Assembly: GCA_017163975.1 (NCBI GenBank)
Contig: JAFFSR010000251.1
Coordinates: forward strand, 8,742,001-8,806,000
Reading direction: 5' to 3'
Length of the DNA stretch: 64,000 nt
Source of the DNA: Anastatus disparis
Lineage: Eukaryota > Arthropoda > Insecta > Hymenoptera > Eupelmidae
The position numbers and the translations under genes are program-made. The notes under the pieces were generated by a model, which was given only the letters and a program-made list of their open reading frames with translations, made no database searches and was not told the DNA's origin. Positions 1-11,329 of this stretch are shown here, one piece after another; position 1 is the stretch's first letter; every line of letters starts with the position of its first letter.

Positions 1-57
1 TTGTACGGCGTGTTTAGCGTCTGAGCTTCGCTCAGACGCTAACTGCACGCCGTACAA
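1..57. repeat. GC-rich perfect hairpin at window edge
   Basis: Two nested perfect stems are visible. The outer arms 1-12 and 46-57 are complementary, and the inner arms 15-26 and 30-41 pair around the loop TTC. It is far more GC-rich than its surroundings. Similar GC-apex hairpins recur at 12197, 21126, 21728, 22126, 28564 and 55275, so this is probably one end of a hairpin element cut by the window edge. Bases 58-395 hold no gene that I can see. Confidence 0.75.
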
Positions 58-395
58 AAGTGCGACTTAGAGTCCGTGTATCTTAATGTACTATTAACAT
101 TTTTACTACTTAAAGGACATAAAAAAACAACAGTGCCGTCTAAGGACGCCCGAAAGAAGCGAAGCTTTGTATAAAGCATAGGAACTAAGCGTTAAAAAAA
201 ATAATGAAAAAAATACGTGAGTGAAAAAAATTAAGACTTAAGGCAAAATAAAAAAAAATAAATATTTTGGGAAATAAAAAAAATACATTTAAAATAAAAT
301 ACACGCCCAAAAACGCAAGGCTGCAGCGGAGCTCTCTTCACGATTAGAAGAAAAAAAGAATCTCACGGCCGCCGGTACTAAACCTATCAAGTGAA

Positions 396-1091
396 TTACA
401 TATTGCGTGATGGCATCGTTGTGTTTATTGTCGTTGTAAGTGTTGTAGTTTGGATGTCGTAATGAGTAGAGATCAGAAATATTTTCTCCATCTCTATCTC
501 GAGGTCGTCGGTAAATGGCGTAGTAGAGTTGATGGCGTGAATTTGTACCGGATTTCGTGATAACGCATCCGCATTCATGTTTATCTTTCCCGCTTTATAT
601 ATAACGTCGTATTCGTATTCTCTGAGCTTAATCTTCCACCGTGCCAAACGCGAGATGGAATTCTTTACATTATGCAGCCATAACAAACCCCGATGATCCG
701 TAACCAGAGTGAATTCTCTTCCATATAAATAAGGCTTAAACTGTGTTACAGAGCCAATAATTCCTTTTTCGGTGATGTTATAGTTTAATTCTGCGTTGGA
801 TAGCGTCCTCGAAGAGCAGGGAACCGGCAGATCCCTATCAATAGGTCTTTGACTAAATATTTTTCCTACCGCATAGTCAGAAGCGTCAGTAGTTACTACA
901 AATGGTATATTAAAATCCGGATATCGCGATAGTGGCTCGGTTACGAGATTTTTTTTTATAAAAAAAAAACGTTTCATTGGCTCTCTCCCCATAAAAATGA
1001 AGTATCTTTCTTTAATAATTCTGTAAGGGGTTTAGCAATCTTCGAGAAGTTAAGGATAAATCTACAATAATACCCGGTCCCCTGTATCATT
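396..1091 (-). pseudogene. Ty3/gypsy pol remnant (RT thumb to RNase H)
   Basis: Read on the minus strand, the protein opens with a reverse-transcriptase thumb/connection segment (GYYCRFILNFSKIAKPLTEL). After a frameshift near 975-990 it continues into RNase H, with VTTDASDYAVG, TEKGIIG, VTDHRGLLWL and NADALSR. The fingers, palm, protease and integrase are missing. The frameshift lies beside a run of A/T bases (950-970). It belongs to the same element as the gag piece upstream (1092-1851), to which a deletion has joined it. It is a dead copy, unrelated in detail to the intact element at 3871-11631. Confidence 0.85.
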
Positions 1092-1851
1092 CCCTTCGCA
1101 ATCGAAATGTCATAATTCTCATTGACTAGCTCTAATGCTTTTCGTAGCGTTTGTGTTACCCGTAACCCGTGTTTGGTCACCTTTTCGCCCCCCTTTTGAT
1201 AAACACGGCCTGACTCACTCTGGATTTAGGGTGGGCTTTGTGTAGGTACAAAAGCTTGTTTTAATTCGCCTAACAATTCATAGAGGTTATCAAAAATCCT
1301 ATATTGTAAGTAGGATTTAGCATCTCCTACTACCTTAGATTGGACTATTTTAATATAAAAGTTACAATCTCGCGGTCTATAAAATCTTCGGACTCTTTAA
1401 CTTTCCTAATAAACTGATTGACGGAGATATTTTCCCATTGAATGCGGATAATCTCTGACGATTTCTTATAACACAGGTCACTACTTAAATTATTACCTAA
1501 CATACGGTTATTACTTAAATTGATTTCACTTAAATTATTAGTTAAAACATCATCAACAGTATTACTTAAATTATTATCATCATTAGTAGAGACATTATGA
1601 AGGCTATTATTTTCATCATAACTTAAATTATAATTATTATTACTCAAAGGATTATTATTACTACGAACGCTATTATTATCATTTAAACTGGTATTATTTA
1701 AGGCACTGTTACTATTAGTTTTCGTAACATGAAAACCACAATTCGAAAACCCTGGGCAAGGCACTGCTTCCTGGTGTTCCCTGATAGTGATGGAAGAACT
1801 TCTTTTAGTATATCTCAGAGCTCCTTTAGACAATCCTACCGCTGTAACCAA
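1092..1851 (-). pseudogene. Ty3/gypsy gag-like remnant
   Basis: The minus-strand reading begins with an Asn/Ser-rich low-complexity stretch (about 1470-1720). It then runs into a Gag-like helical segment (KVVGDAKSYLQYRIFDNLYE, then GRVYQKGGEKVTKHGLRV) that resembles arthropod gypsy Gag proteins. At least one stop codon and one frame change interrupt it (near 1230 and 1345). The end of the Gag segment (ELVNENYDISIAK) runs straight into the RT thumb without an intervening protease or RT core. Low complexity makes the N-terminal part uncertain. Confidence 0.6.
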
Positions 1852-1859
1852 AATTGTTA

Positions 1860-3153
1860 CGATCTGATCCTTAATCCTCGAATTAATGAGGTCGGTAGAT
1901 GGTCATTCTAGTGATAAGTGAAGATCGATAGATGGCGTGTCGTAACCGCTCGTTGTCCAATAAAAAGTAGAAACTCAAGGAGTTGACGGAGTTAAAGGAG
2001 GAAATGAATGAGACTTTGTATAATTTGAATCTAGACTTTATTTACTTAATGAATTTAATTAACTTTTATTTAACTTTTGTTAAGGTTCAAGATAACTTTA
2101 GAAAATGATAATCAAACCCAGATTAAACTGACTGGGAAGAATGACTAAAGAGTAACTGAAGAGAGAGTGAGGCTAACTCAAGACTAACTCAAAGACTAAC
2201 TGAGAGACGAGGACCTATCAAATGGGTCCTTATATAGATGTCTAGGTCTTCTCCAACCAGCTGATTGCAGCTCTCGTTGGCGGGTGTCGTAGTCATGGTG
2301 TTACGTGACCTAGTTCGCTATTGGTTGGTGTTCAATCATGGTGCCGCATGATCTTGTTTGTTATTGACTGGTGTTGGATGATTCAGGTTATCATTAGATA
2401 ATGAGCATGATCGTCAGTTGTTTAACGATCGTTAATGACCGTTGACTTAACTTTTGTTGATTGTCATTTGTTTAACCATCACCATTGACCTCGCTGTTTA
2501 ATTGTTCTAACGGTTATTCTAGGTGGCGCTGATGTTCCCTTGTTTGTCTTTGATGCTTGGTTGTTTAACAGTTTTGACCTTGATATTTGTTTATGCCTGT
2601 TCGGTTATTGCTTCATGCGTTTCCGATACTTGATTGTATCATCCGACAGACCGTCGCATCTGTTTCTAATAACAGATTGCGTCATAATACGTATTTCCCT
2701 GAGCGAGTAATTAGTTATGAATAAATTAATTATCATTATTATTACTATTTATTGTTGTTATTTATTATTATTAATTATCGTTACCATTCATTTGTTATTT
2801 ATAAATATTATTATCATTGTTTATTATGATTATTACTTATTTATCCTAATTATAATTATCCTTTACTTATTTTATTATATTATTATTATAAACATAATTA
2901 TTATTTATTTCATTATAATTATCTTTATTATCATTATATTCTTACTTTTATGGTAATTATTTGTTACAAGTAATAATTATTATTTGTTATCTTATAATTA
3001 TAATTAATATTTATATCACTATTATCTCAATAATTCTTATTAATAATTAAATTATTATACAAGTTTATTAATATCAATATAACATTGATGAAAATAGATA
3101 GCGAGTTTCTCATCTATTTTAGTCTATACATAGGTTTGAGCTGGGTCCATAAG
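1860..3153. other. Non-coding flank of decayed gypsy element
   Basis: No coding region is supported. Bases 1920-2700 could include untranslated or LTR sequence of the remnant element, but I found no second copy within the window to define an LTR. Bases 2715-3075 are a TTA/ATT-rich low-complexity tract. The open reading frame across it is an artefact of base composition. Confidence 0.5.
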
Positions 3154-3334
3154 AGAGTAGCCACAAATAGACCGCGTCGTGTCGTGTCGACGAAAAATGA
3201 GTTTGAAATCTATTAAATTGAGACTCTATGCTCATTGACTATTGGTTCAAAAGGCATTCATAGAGTCTCAATTTAATAGATGTCAAACTCATTTTTCGTC
3301 GTCACGACACGACACGGTCTATTTGTGGCTACTC
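3154..3334. repeat. Foldback element, near-perfect inverted repeat
   Basis: Arms 3154-3230 and 3259-3334 are reverse complements over about 75 bp with few differences, separated by a 28 bp loop. The outer part of each arm carries short GTGTC/GACAC iterations of unequal length. No coding capacity. It has the shape of a MITE or foldback element, but no target duplication could be assigned. Confidence 0.85.
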
Positions 3335-3356
3335 CCTAAGACGTGACACAGTTAGG

Positions 3357-3854
3357 GAGAATCCAGATGACGGAACTTTTCAAGGGGCCGTGGTGTTCCG
3401 TGCCGTGCCGTGTCCGTACCGTTCTATGATGGAGTGTTTCATCTAGACGATCTCGTGTTTCCTGAAAAATTCATTAGTAAACGTATGACGCCTTTCTATT
3501 TAATTTAACATTAATGCTTGTAGCTCCGCTTTTACATCGTCATTCTCTTTTGCTCCGAAATCTAGTTTTATGAGTAATCTTCAGTACAGTAAGTACAGTA
3601 AAAGTTATTTATTCATTAAGATTATTCATAAAACTTGATTTTAGAGCAAAAGAGAATGGCGATGTGAAACCTGAGCTACAAGCATTAATGTTAAATTTAA
3701 TAGAAAGGCGTCGTACGTTTACTATCGAATTTTTCAGGGAACACGAGATAGTCTAGATGGTACAATCCATCATAGAACGGTACGGACACGGCACGGCACG
3801 GAGCACGGCACGGAACACCACGACCTCTTGAAAAGTTCCGTCATCTGGATTCTC
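3357..3854. repeat. 498 bp foldback with CACGG repeat expansion
   Basis: The left arm (from 3357) and right arm (to 3854) pair almost along their whole length, with the centre of symmetry near 3600. The inner region (3540-3655) is itself inverted. The right arm near 3779-3815 has extra CACGG/GGCAC iterations that the left arm (3392-3420) lacks, so the arms have diverged by repeat-number change. It ends 16 bp before the LTR retrotransposon insertion. No coding capacity. Confidence 0.85.
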
Positions 3855-3870
3855 ACTTACAGAATAACCT

Positions 3871-4172
3871 TGATAGTCTCTACTCCTCGTAGAAGCTATT
3901 CTGCAGTTGTTGATACGGAAAGGATAGGTGGATGGTAGGTGCTTGAAATAAAGACAAGATTTCCTTTAATATATAATACGTGTATTCACCTGGAGATGAC
4001 AAAGCAAGGTACTTATCTATCCTGAAGTCAAGAACGCTCTCACGACTTCCTTCGCTCTCGTGTAACACATAGCTTACACTCGCAATCGCTTACTTGCGCA
4101 CCGCAGGCTGCGCGTGACATTTACATGTCTATACACCAATACACACATACTCTCTATACCTGTGTACCCACA
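3871..4172 (-). repeat. 3' LTR of the CsRn1-type element
   Basis: This is a 302 bp direct repeat of 11330-11631, with a constant offset of 7,459 and no differences that I noticed. It starts TGATAG and ends CCCACA on the plus strand. It is the downstream LTR because the element reads on the minus strand. The 62-codon open frame inside it recurs in the other LTR and is not a gene. Confidence 0.95.
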
Positions 4173-4186
4173 GTACTCCCCCCTAA
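4173..4186 (-). other. Polypurine tract of the LTR element
   Basis: Immediately inside the 3' LTR, the minus strand reads TAGGGGGGAGTAC, a purine-rich run that abuts the LTR. It occupies the place and has the composition of the plus-strand primer of an LTR retrotransposon. Confidence 0.8.
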
Positions 4187-4946
4187 ATAACCATCCATGG
4201 TTATTTACATCAACAGGAATTAATTTTTATTTTACATAAGCAGTGGGTACTTTTTATTTTACATGTGATCTCTTTTACATTTTTTGTATATAATTACTCG
4301 CGCAATTACATTTGTTCTTATGCGATTATTCTCGCCCATACAATGCACACATTCGGTCATTCCATACCTACATTTCTACATGCATTTACATGCTCGTTTT
4401 TACTTTACAATTTATATGCGTTTATTCTCACACATGCACTCGTATGATTATGTTATTTTACATTTTGTGTAATTACTCACGCAATTACTCTTTTAGATGC
4501 ATTTATCTTATGCGATTACTCTCGCTCGTGCAATTTTACATTGTATGCACTTATGCATTTATTCTCATACATGCTTATATTCAATGCACACCTAATCCAA
4601 ATTATTATCTTTTCACACTTATAATCTAAATTATTTACATTTTTACACTTTTACTACATATTTACATTTTTATGCCTTTAAAGGCTTTTATATACAACGC
4701 TTAAAAGTCTATTCTCGTTGTAGGTTCTTGTGTCAATCTGTAGCCCGCTTCCTTTGGTGAGATCATGCATCTCATTGATTTTATATAATAGGCCTCTGGC
4801 CAATTCTTCTAGGAAAAACATCTTGGTTCGGCTGACGGTACTCTTTAGCGATACAAATATCTGGGGAGAGCCCAATCAGCTTCACCTATATATAACAAAA
4901 AAAAAACAAACATTATTAATATAACGCATTACAATATTGCCTAAGA
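4187..4946 (-). other. 3' untranslated tail of the LTR element
   Basis: This 760 bp stretch between the pol stop and the polypurine tract is T-rich on the plus strand. It contains degenerate tandem motifs at 4295-4530, in which variants of ATGCGATTACTCTCGC recur. A 65-codon minus-strand frame (4678-4875) lies here. It has no hydrophobic signal or glycoprotein-like features, so I do not call it env. Confidence 0.55.
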
Positions 4947-7900
4947 TTAATCACATTTCTCTTTAAAGTGAGACACTGTTGTACAGAATCTAACTTTCTT
5001 ATTACCCTTTTCATTATTTTTACAATTATTATTTTTTCTATACAATATTATACTATCCATTTTTCTACGCCTCAAAATGTTGGGTATAAACCTCTCTCTC
5101 TTTTTACCATTACCCTTATCTTTTTCGCTACCTGTCGCTTCGTGCTCTACCCTGTTACCGGTTTCTATTTCTTTGTCGCTTGCTACGTTACCTGTTTCGT
5201 TACACGTATCCGTAATGTCTATTTGCTCGCTACTGAGCTCGTCGAATTCGCTATTACCTGCCTCGTTATGATTATATCCTGGTACCTCCTGTGTCGGGTT
5301 ACCTTCGTCCAATGCTTCGCATTCTTCACCACTTGCGGGTGGGGCTTCTTCATGAATCTGAGCTTCTGTTACTATGACGTTTTCTTCATTCCTTCTATTA
5401 TTATCCTCGCTCAGTTCTACGTTGCTACTACTCGTTTGTGGCTCCATTTCATTAGCCAGAAAATAGGCTGGCTTCAACCTTTCTACATTTACCGTTACGT
5501 TTTTATCTCCTTTCCTTATGACGTAATTACGGCCATTTTCATGCCTAGAGATGACCTTATATGGCCCTGAATACGGTTGCACAAGAGGTGGTTTAACTGC
5601 TTTTATCTTTTCTAGCACATGAGTACAATTTGCTAAATCCTTGAATACAAATGTTTTTCCTGAGTTGTTATGTACTACAGGTACAGGTTTAACCTGCCTC
5701 ATGTACTCTCTAAACTCTGCCAAGAATAGATCTTGCTCTCTAGCGTCTGTTTCTCTGAATTCGCACATGTCACCTGGTATGGTGAGTGTTGTTCCGTAAA
5801 GAAATTCAGCTGGACTGGCCTCCGTGTCTTTTCTTAAACGCGTTCTTAACCCCAATAGAACAGTCGAGAGGTTTCTAGTCCAATCTCGACCTTCCATATG
5901 GCACATCAATGCTGCCTTAAGATCACGGTGCCATCGCTCAACCATGCCATTCGCGGCTGGATGGTATGCCGTAGTACGTATTCTCTTACATCCAATTAGC
6001 TGCAGTAGTGCCTGAAACATGCCGGACTCAAACTGTTTGCCTTGATCTGTAGTCATGATGACAGGTGCACCAAAACGAGACACCCACGTGTCATAAAAAG
6101 CGCGTGCGACAGAAGGAGCCGATGCATCGTATACGGGCACCGCCTCCGGCCACCTAGTATACCTGTCTATCATGGTCACAAGATATCTGTAACCCTCGCT
6201 AGGTGGCAACGGACCGACTAAGTCGACATGCACGTGGGCGAACCGTCCATCAGGTTCGCTAAACTTCATAGGTAAAAACTTGTTTTCCCTAGTGACTTTC
6301 GATCGTTGGCACTCCATGCATGCTCTGCACCAAGATGTTATCTGCCTATTCATATTTGGCCATACGTACTGTTTCCTTATCATCTTACTAGTTGACCTAG
6401 CAGATGGGTGTGCTTTATTGTGAAAGAGTTCGAAGATGACTGCCCTCAGCGCCTCTGGTATATACGGCCTGAGGGAGTCTTGTGCTATTTCGCAATAAAA
6501 TGGCGTGTTTTCTACACCATATTGCAGTTTTACCAGCTTGAGTTGATGCTGCGGATTACCTACTATGTCCCGCAGCTGTTGATCTTCCCTTTGTTGTCTA
6601 GCTATCTCATCTAGTGAGAATATTGTCGGAAATCGGAAGTCATCAACTCTCGATAATGCATCAGCCACCACATTATTCTCTCCTGGCAAATAGCAGATTT
6701 TCACGTTATATTCTGCAATATAGGTCAACTTCCTTGCTTGCAGTGCTGTGCAACTATCTAAGCTCTTACCTAACGCATACACCAATGGTTTATGGTCTGT
6801 GCATACCGTAAACTCTCTGCCTTCTAAGTAGTAACAAAAATATTTGATAGCCTCGTAAATAGCCATCAGTTCACGATCGTACGTGCCGTAATTCGATTGT
6901 GCGGGAGTAAATTTTTTCGAAAAGAAGGCCAGCGGCTTCCACTCGTCTCCTACTCTCTGTTCTAACGCTGCGCCCATCGCAAAATTCGACGCATCCGTAA
7001 CTAACCTAATCTCCGCATTTTTAGCCGGAAATGCAAGATACGCAATATTCGCTAATTCTTCTTTTATCTTCTTGAATGCTTGTTCTGCTTCTTCGGTCCA
7101 TTCCACGGGTCTTTTATCCTTTTTCTTAATATCTTTAATCATAGCTACTAAATGTCTCTGTACCTCCGCGGCTCTTGGTATGCTTTTTCTATAAAAGTTT
7201 ACCATTCCCAGAAATCGACGCATCTCGTCTTTTGTCTGGGGTTTCTTAAAGGCTTGTATCGCCTCGACCTTAGATGGGTCTGGTTTGAATCCATTTCCGT
7301 CGATGAGATGGCCCAAGAAAATAAGTTTATCGACTCCAAACTGACATTTATCTATGTTCAATTTGAGGTGGAACTTCTCTAACCTCTCTAGGACGACTCT
7401 AAGATGTTCTTGGTGCTCCTCGTCTGATGAAGATGCAACCAAGATATCATCAACGAATGCGAACACAAAATCCAGGTCGCCCACGGCCTGGTTTATGTAT
7501 CGCTGAAATGTCTGCGCAGCATTTCGAAATCCGAACGTCATCACTAGGAACCCATAAAGTCCGAATGGAGTCGTCACCGCTGTCTTTGGTACGTCCTCTG
7601 GGAATATAGGAATTTGCAGGAATGCCTTTTCTAAGTCGAGTGCGGAAAAAATAGTTTTCTTTTCTAAATTATATGCGAAATCCTGAAGATTGGGAATTGG
7701 GTACTTATCTGGCACCGTGACTGTGTTCAACTTTCTATAGTCGCCACAGATTCTCCACTCACCATTTTTCTTGGGGACCATATGGATAGGTGTAGCCCAA
7801 GGGCTTTTTGAAGGTTGGCAAATGCCTTCCTTACACCATCTCTTAAACTCCTGCTTTGCCGCCTGCAGCTTATCAGGTGCCAATCTGCGCGGTTTTTGCG

Positions 7901-8440
7901 CTACTGGCGGTCCCACTGTGGTGATGTGGTGGTACACATCTATCTTTCTTTTAATTTTTGGCTTTTCAAGCCCAAGTACCAATGGAAATTCTTTTATAAT
8001 GTGTGCGTACCTATTCCTCGGGTCTATTAATGACACTTGCACATACGTCACTTTCTTTGCCGTGCCTGTGACTGACTCACCCGTTTTTGCATCCACTAGC
8101 TCCCGTCGGGTCAGATCTGGGAGTAAATGGTAGTGCTGAATGACGTCGCCACCCAGTATCGCATATGGTACGTCTGCTACAATGAACGTCCATTTGATCT
8201 TATTCTTAAACCCGAAGTCTAATTCCCTGTATATCACGCCATACGTGTTTATTTGCGTATTATTCGCTGCGTATAATTTAACGCGCGCCGCTTTCTTTTT
8301 ACTATTCTTTCCTTTCGGAACTAACGATACTTCCGCACCCGTATCTACCAAAAAGGTTTCGTTCACTACTTTATCTATTACGTGGAGGCGTATTCCTTCC
8401 GTGTCCGACGAGGTTGCCCCTCTACCCGCCGGCTCGAGAG
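4947..8440 (-). CDS. pol: Pol polyprotein of CsRn1-type retrotransposon
   Basis: This open frame lies in the -1 frame relative to gag and runs without a stop from the slippery site at 8440-8446. With numbering from the codon at 8366, the protease motif DTGA is at residues 8-11, and the RT core has the catalytic motif FVDD at 304-307. RNase H acidic residues are D458, E499, D523 and D569. Integrase has a zinc-binding region near 649-686 and the DDE triad D715, D774, E810. After the integrase comes an acidic, Glu/Asn-rich tail and a basic end. All key residues are present and no frame break is visible, so the enzyme set could be active. Pol has no good start codon near its beginning, which fits expression as a Gag-Pol frameshift product. 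Confidence 0.93.
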
Positions 8441-9750
8441 TTTAAATGCTCTCTATCTCTATTATTCCTTCGCGTTTGATTCTTTTCTTTTCCAACGCTA
8501 TTACTTCTTGCTACCCCGCGGTTGGGTGATTTAGACTGTTGACTTTTCCTATCATTAGTAGGTGGAACGGACTCCTGCCTTTTCTCGTAGTTAATCCAAT
8601 CGCAGGGCTCTAAACATTTATACGCGCTCTTTCCATATTTCGTATGGTATACACAATAACGTTTCCTGTTATTCCGACTGTTGGTTCGCGAGCGTCCTCC
8701 GCCCCTAAACTCGTTTCCTACTTTACCGAGCGTCTTCTTGATAACTGCTTCAATATGAGCTTTAATATCTACATTATCGGCATACGGTCTATCATTTTCC
8801 TCTTTACCATGGTTTATTACACTAACCACTTTACCGACCTCTTCGCATTTATTCTTATATATTTCATCTGCGTTTTTTACGATAATTTCTTCGTTTCTTA
8901 AATTTATTTCTCCCACTATGTGCGATTTAATGCTGGGTGGAAGATTATATTTCCATACCCTTAAGACAACCTCGCGTTCTATTATACCGTCCGACACATC
9001 GAGCAATTCTCTTAAATACTCCGATGGCTTTTCCCCGTGCGCTCGACATTTCCTAAATAATTTATTAAACCTCTCTTCTTGTGACTGTCCGTAAGTCTCC
9101 ATGAGGTATTTCTTCAACTCGTTATATCTATTTCCCGGCTTTAATGTTTTTACTAAATTCGATGTTTCGCGAATTACGTCGCTATCTAGATTGTTTATAA
9201 GTAATACGAACGCTACGCTCTCGTCCGTAACATTTTGCATTTTAGCCTGGGCTTCAAATAAGTCGAACCACGTTTCCGGATTATGTTTCCAGAAGGGAAA
9301 ATTAATTTGACGATTCTGCATGAAGTTACCGGGTACTACCATGTTCGCGCGTTGTTCACCTAACCTAAAATTATTTTTCGCGTCACCAACATTCTCTTTA
9401 TTTGCGTGCGTCGGTATTTGCCCATTGTTATGCACATCGCGTGCTTCTAAATTTTCTCCCGGTTTATTTCGGTCTAACTCGAGCGTTTCTATTCTTTTTA
9501 TTAAAATTCCCATATTCGTTTCATAATCTTTTCTCATTTCTAATAATTGTTTTTTATAATATTCTTCTACTCTCCTCGTACCGCTCATTCCTAGTATACT
9601 ACTACCGTTCCATATTTCTTGATCCGCGAGAGCCCTATTATTATCTACCTGGTTCCTAAACGTATCTCGTTCCCTATTATTAGGCGTGCTATTACATACA
9701 CCGGCCATAGCGTCGTCAATTCCGCCATTAAACGCGTTCCCGGTAGTCAT
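8422..9750 (-). CDS. gag: Gag protein of CsRn1-type retrotransposon
   Basis: A 442-residue structural protein. It begins at ATG 9750 in the context cacaaaATGA, the first start of the long open frame. The middle part (about 140-290) is a helical capsid-like segment with [20 protein letters not shown] and [11 protein letters not shown]. Near residues 365-390 it carries [20 protein letters not shown], a Cys-His-Cys-Cys arrangement typical of CsRn1 elements and unlike the CCHC knuckle of most Ty3/gypsy Gags. The C terminus is basic. The last codons overlap pol in the -1 frame. Confidence 0.9.
   Translation of the reverse strand: MTTGNAFNGGIDDAMAGVCNSTPNNRERDTFRNQVDNNRALADQEIWNGSSILGMSGTRRVEEYYKKQLLEMRKDYETNMGILIKRIETLELDRNKPGENLEARDVHNNGQIPTHANKENVGDAKNNFRLGEQRANMVVPGNFMQNRQINFPFWKHNPETWFDLFEAQAKMQNVTDESVAFVLLINNLDSDVIRETSNLVKTLKPGNRYNELKKYLMETYGQSQEERFNKLFRKCRAHGEKPSEYLRELLDVSDGIIEREVVLRVWKYNLPPSIKSHIVGEINLRNEEIIVKNADEIYKNKCEEVGKVVSVINHGKEENDRPYADNVDIKAHIEAVIKKTLGKVGNEFRGGGRSRTNSRNNRKRYCVYHTKYGKSAYKCLEPCDWINYEKRQESVPPTNDRKSQQSKSPNRGVARSNSVGKEKNQTRRNNRDREHLNSRAGG
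8440..8446 (-). promoter_or_regulatory. -1 ribosomal frameshift slippery site TTTAAAC
   Basis: On the minus strand the gag reading frame passes through T TTA AAC, a canonical X XXY YYZ heptamer, six codons before the gag stop (8422). Slipping back one base places the ribosome in the pol frame, which is open from here to 4947. The following sequence is GC-rich (CGAGCCGGCGGGTAGAGGGG) and could fold. I could not verify a stem or pseudoknot. Confidence 0.75.
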
Positions 9751-11315
9751 TTTGTGATTCGAGGTTATATATACAATATAAAGCTATCTTCGCTATAAAA
9801 TTTTTTTTTTCCGACCTTGATCGATCTGACTAGACTCAATAAATACACACGCAATAAATAAATAATTAAAATAAATAAATAAATAAATTATATGAACGAT
9901 AAATGTTCACTATACTACATATAAATACACAAATAAATAAATAATAAGACGTTAAAATAAATAAATAAATAAATAAATTACACGCACGATAAATATTCAC
10001 AATAATACAAACGCTTTAATAAATAAATAAATAAATAAATAATAGACGCTACATAACCGTTAAAATAAATACTCACGAAACACACGTTTAAACACGTACA
10101 TAAACATTTGCTTATACTGTCGATCAAGGTTGATTGCAATAGGTGTAGAAGGCCTACGCAAAATGCTACATCAATAAAATCACAGAGGACTGTTTACAAT
10201 CTTATATATATTCGTTAGCTCGTCCCGCGTGCGCGGCAACACAATTCTTATTATTTTTTTCTCGCGTCTTACCGGCATGCGTGACCTCCGCACGGCCCCT
10301 TGAGAACACCTAAGAGCTACACAAATGTAAGGGTTAGAGTGTATCTCTCAAGGTCGTACATCGGCCCCAACATACCAGCAATTATATTTTGTTCGTTATA
10401 TTAAAATTTTACACGCGCACACGCGACTTGCCGCGAATCACCTCTATCTAACCTCGAAATAACCTCGAAATACCCGTCGCGTCTCGGCTTTTATACTCGT
10501 TTCTAACTAACCGCTTTTATTTCCACGCACAACCGAATCACTTTTTTTTCTTTTTTTGCACTATATTTTTTTCGTTACTAACATAATTATTTTTCATGTA
10601 CTTATATGCACAGATTTCCTACTTCTTCGTGTGTAACTTCCCCCCTTTTTATGAAGGAAGAGAGAGAGAGAGGTTTCCTACACTCCCCCCAGTCTGCACG
10701 CTCTCTATTTAAAAGACAAAGAAAAAGAAAAAATTTATACAAGGCATATGACCGCCAGTAACCGATGCAGCCACGACTCGTGGACAAATAGACGAACAAA
10801 TTCGATGGTTTGCACCACGTGCCGAGTCTACAACGGCACCAACCGTCCCCTTAAGAACATTAAAACGTCCACAAAATTTCTCACTATATTCTCTATTTAA
10901 CGTGCAGCTGGAGAAAGCCAGTCTCTCACTTACTGTGCTTTCTTACTATACTAGTACATGCATGTATATATATATATATATGTATCTTACGAGCGAACAA
11001 TTACTTTGTATATAGAGAAAAATTCACTGCTATAATTTTTTTTAAGATAATTATTCATTAGTTATACTTTAATACATATCATAAAATCTTTAAGATAATT
11101 ATTCATTAGTTATACTTTAATATATATCACAAAATTTTTACTTTTCTTTTTTTTTTCAAGATAAGTACTACAGCGCGCTCGCGAAATTATAACTCTAACC
11201 TTTAAAATGTATTTCCGGCGAGACGATGGCAACCTTTGCTTGGACCCTTGCTGGCCGACGGCTTTTGCTCAGGCGTCCTGCTAGCTGCTGCGCTGTCTTG
11301 TCTCCCCTAACGGTT
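9751..11315 (-). other. Long 5' leader of the LTR element
   Basis: About 1.57 kb separates the primer site from gag, long for this class. It contains (ATAAA)n microsatellite blocks at 9840-10070 interrupted by copies of CACGATAAATATTCAC, short poly-T and AG runs, a (TA)n run near 10970, and a direct duplication (TAATTATTCATTAGTTATAC) at about 11047 and 11096. No conserved coding sequence is visible. Short open frames here are not supported. Confidence 0.6.
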
Positions 11316-11328
11316 GTCGGGGTCACCA
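11316..11328 (-). other. Primer binding site, tRNA-Trp type
   Basis: Read on the minus strand, one base after the 5' LTR, the sequence is TGGTGACCCCGAC. It is complementary to the 3' end of insect tRNA-Trp (GTCGGGGTCA plus CCA). A tRNA-Trp primer is a hallmark of the CsRn1 clade. The tRNA match is from memory of the Drosophila tRNA-Trp sequence. Confidence 0.85.
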
Positions 11329-11329
11329 A

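Noticed and set aside
1..57. Rho-independent terminator
   Set aside because: The stem-loop would suit that reading in bacteria, but the window is an insect genome and the hairpin belongs to a repeat family.
2717..2956. 79-codon open frame rich in Ile and Leu that looks like membrane segments
   Set aside because: It is a direct translation of a TTA/ATT-rich low-complexity tract. No conserved residues and no neighbours support a gene.
4678..4875. Possible env or extra gene in the 3' tail of the LTR element
   Set aside because: The 65-residue product has no signal peptide, transmembrane anchor or glycosylation pattern, and elements of this clade usually lack env.
4968..5570. 200-codon plus-strand frame antisense to pol
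   Set aside because: It lies entirely opposite the pol tail. Its hydrophobic character follows from the acidic codons on the other strand.
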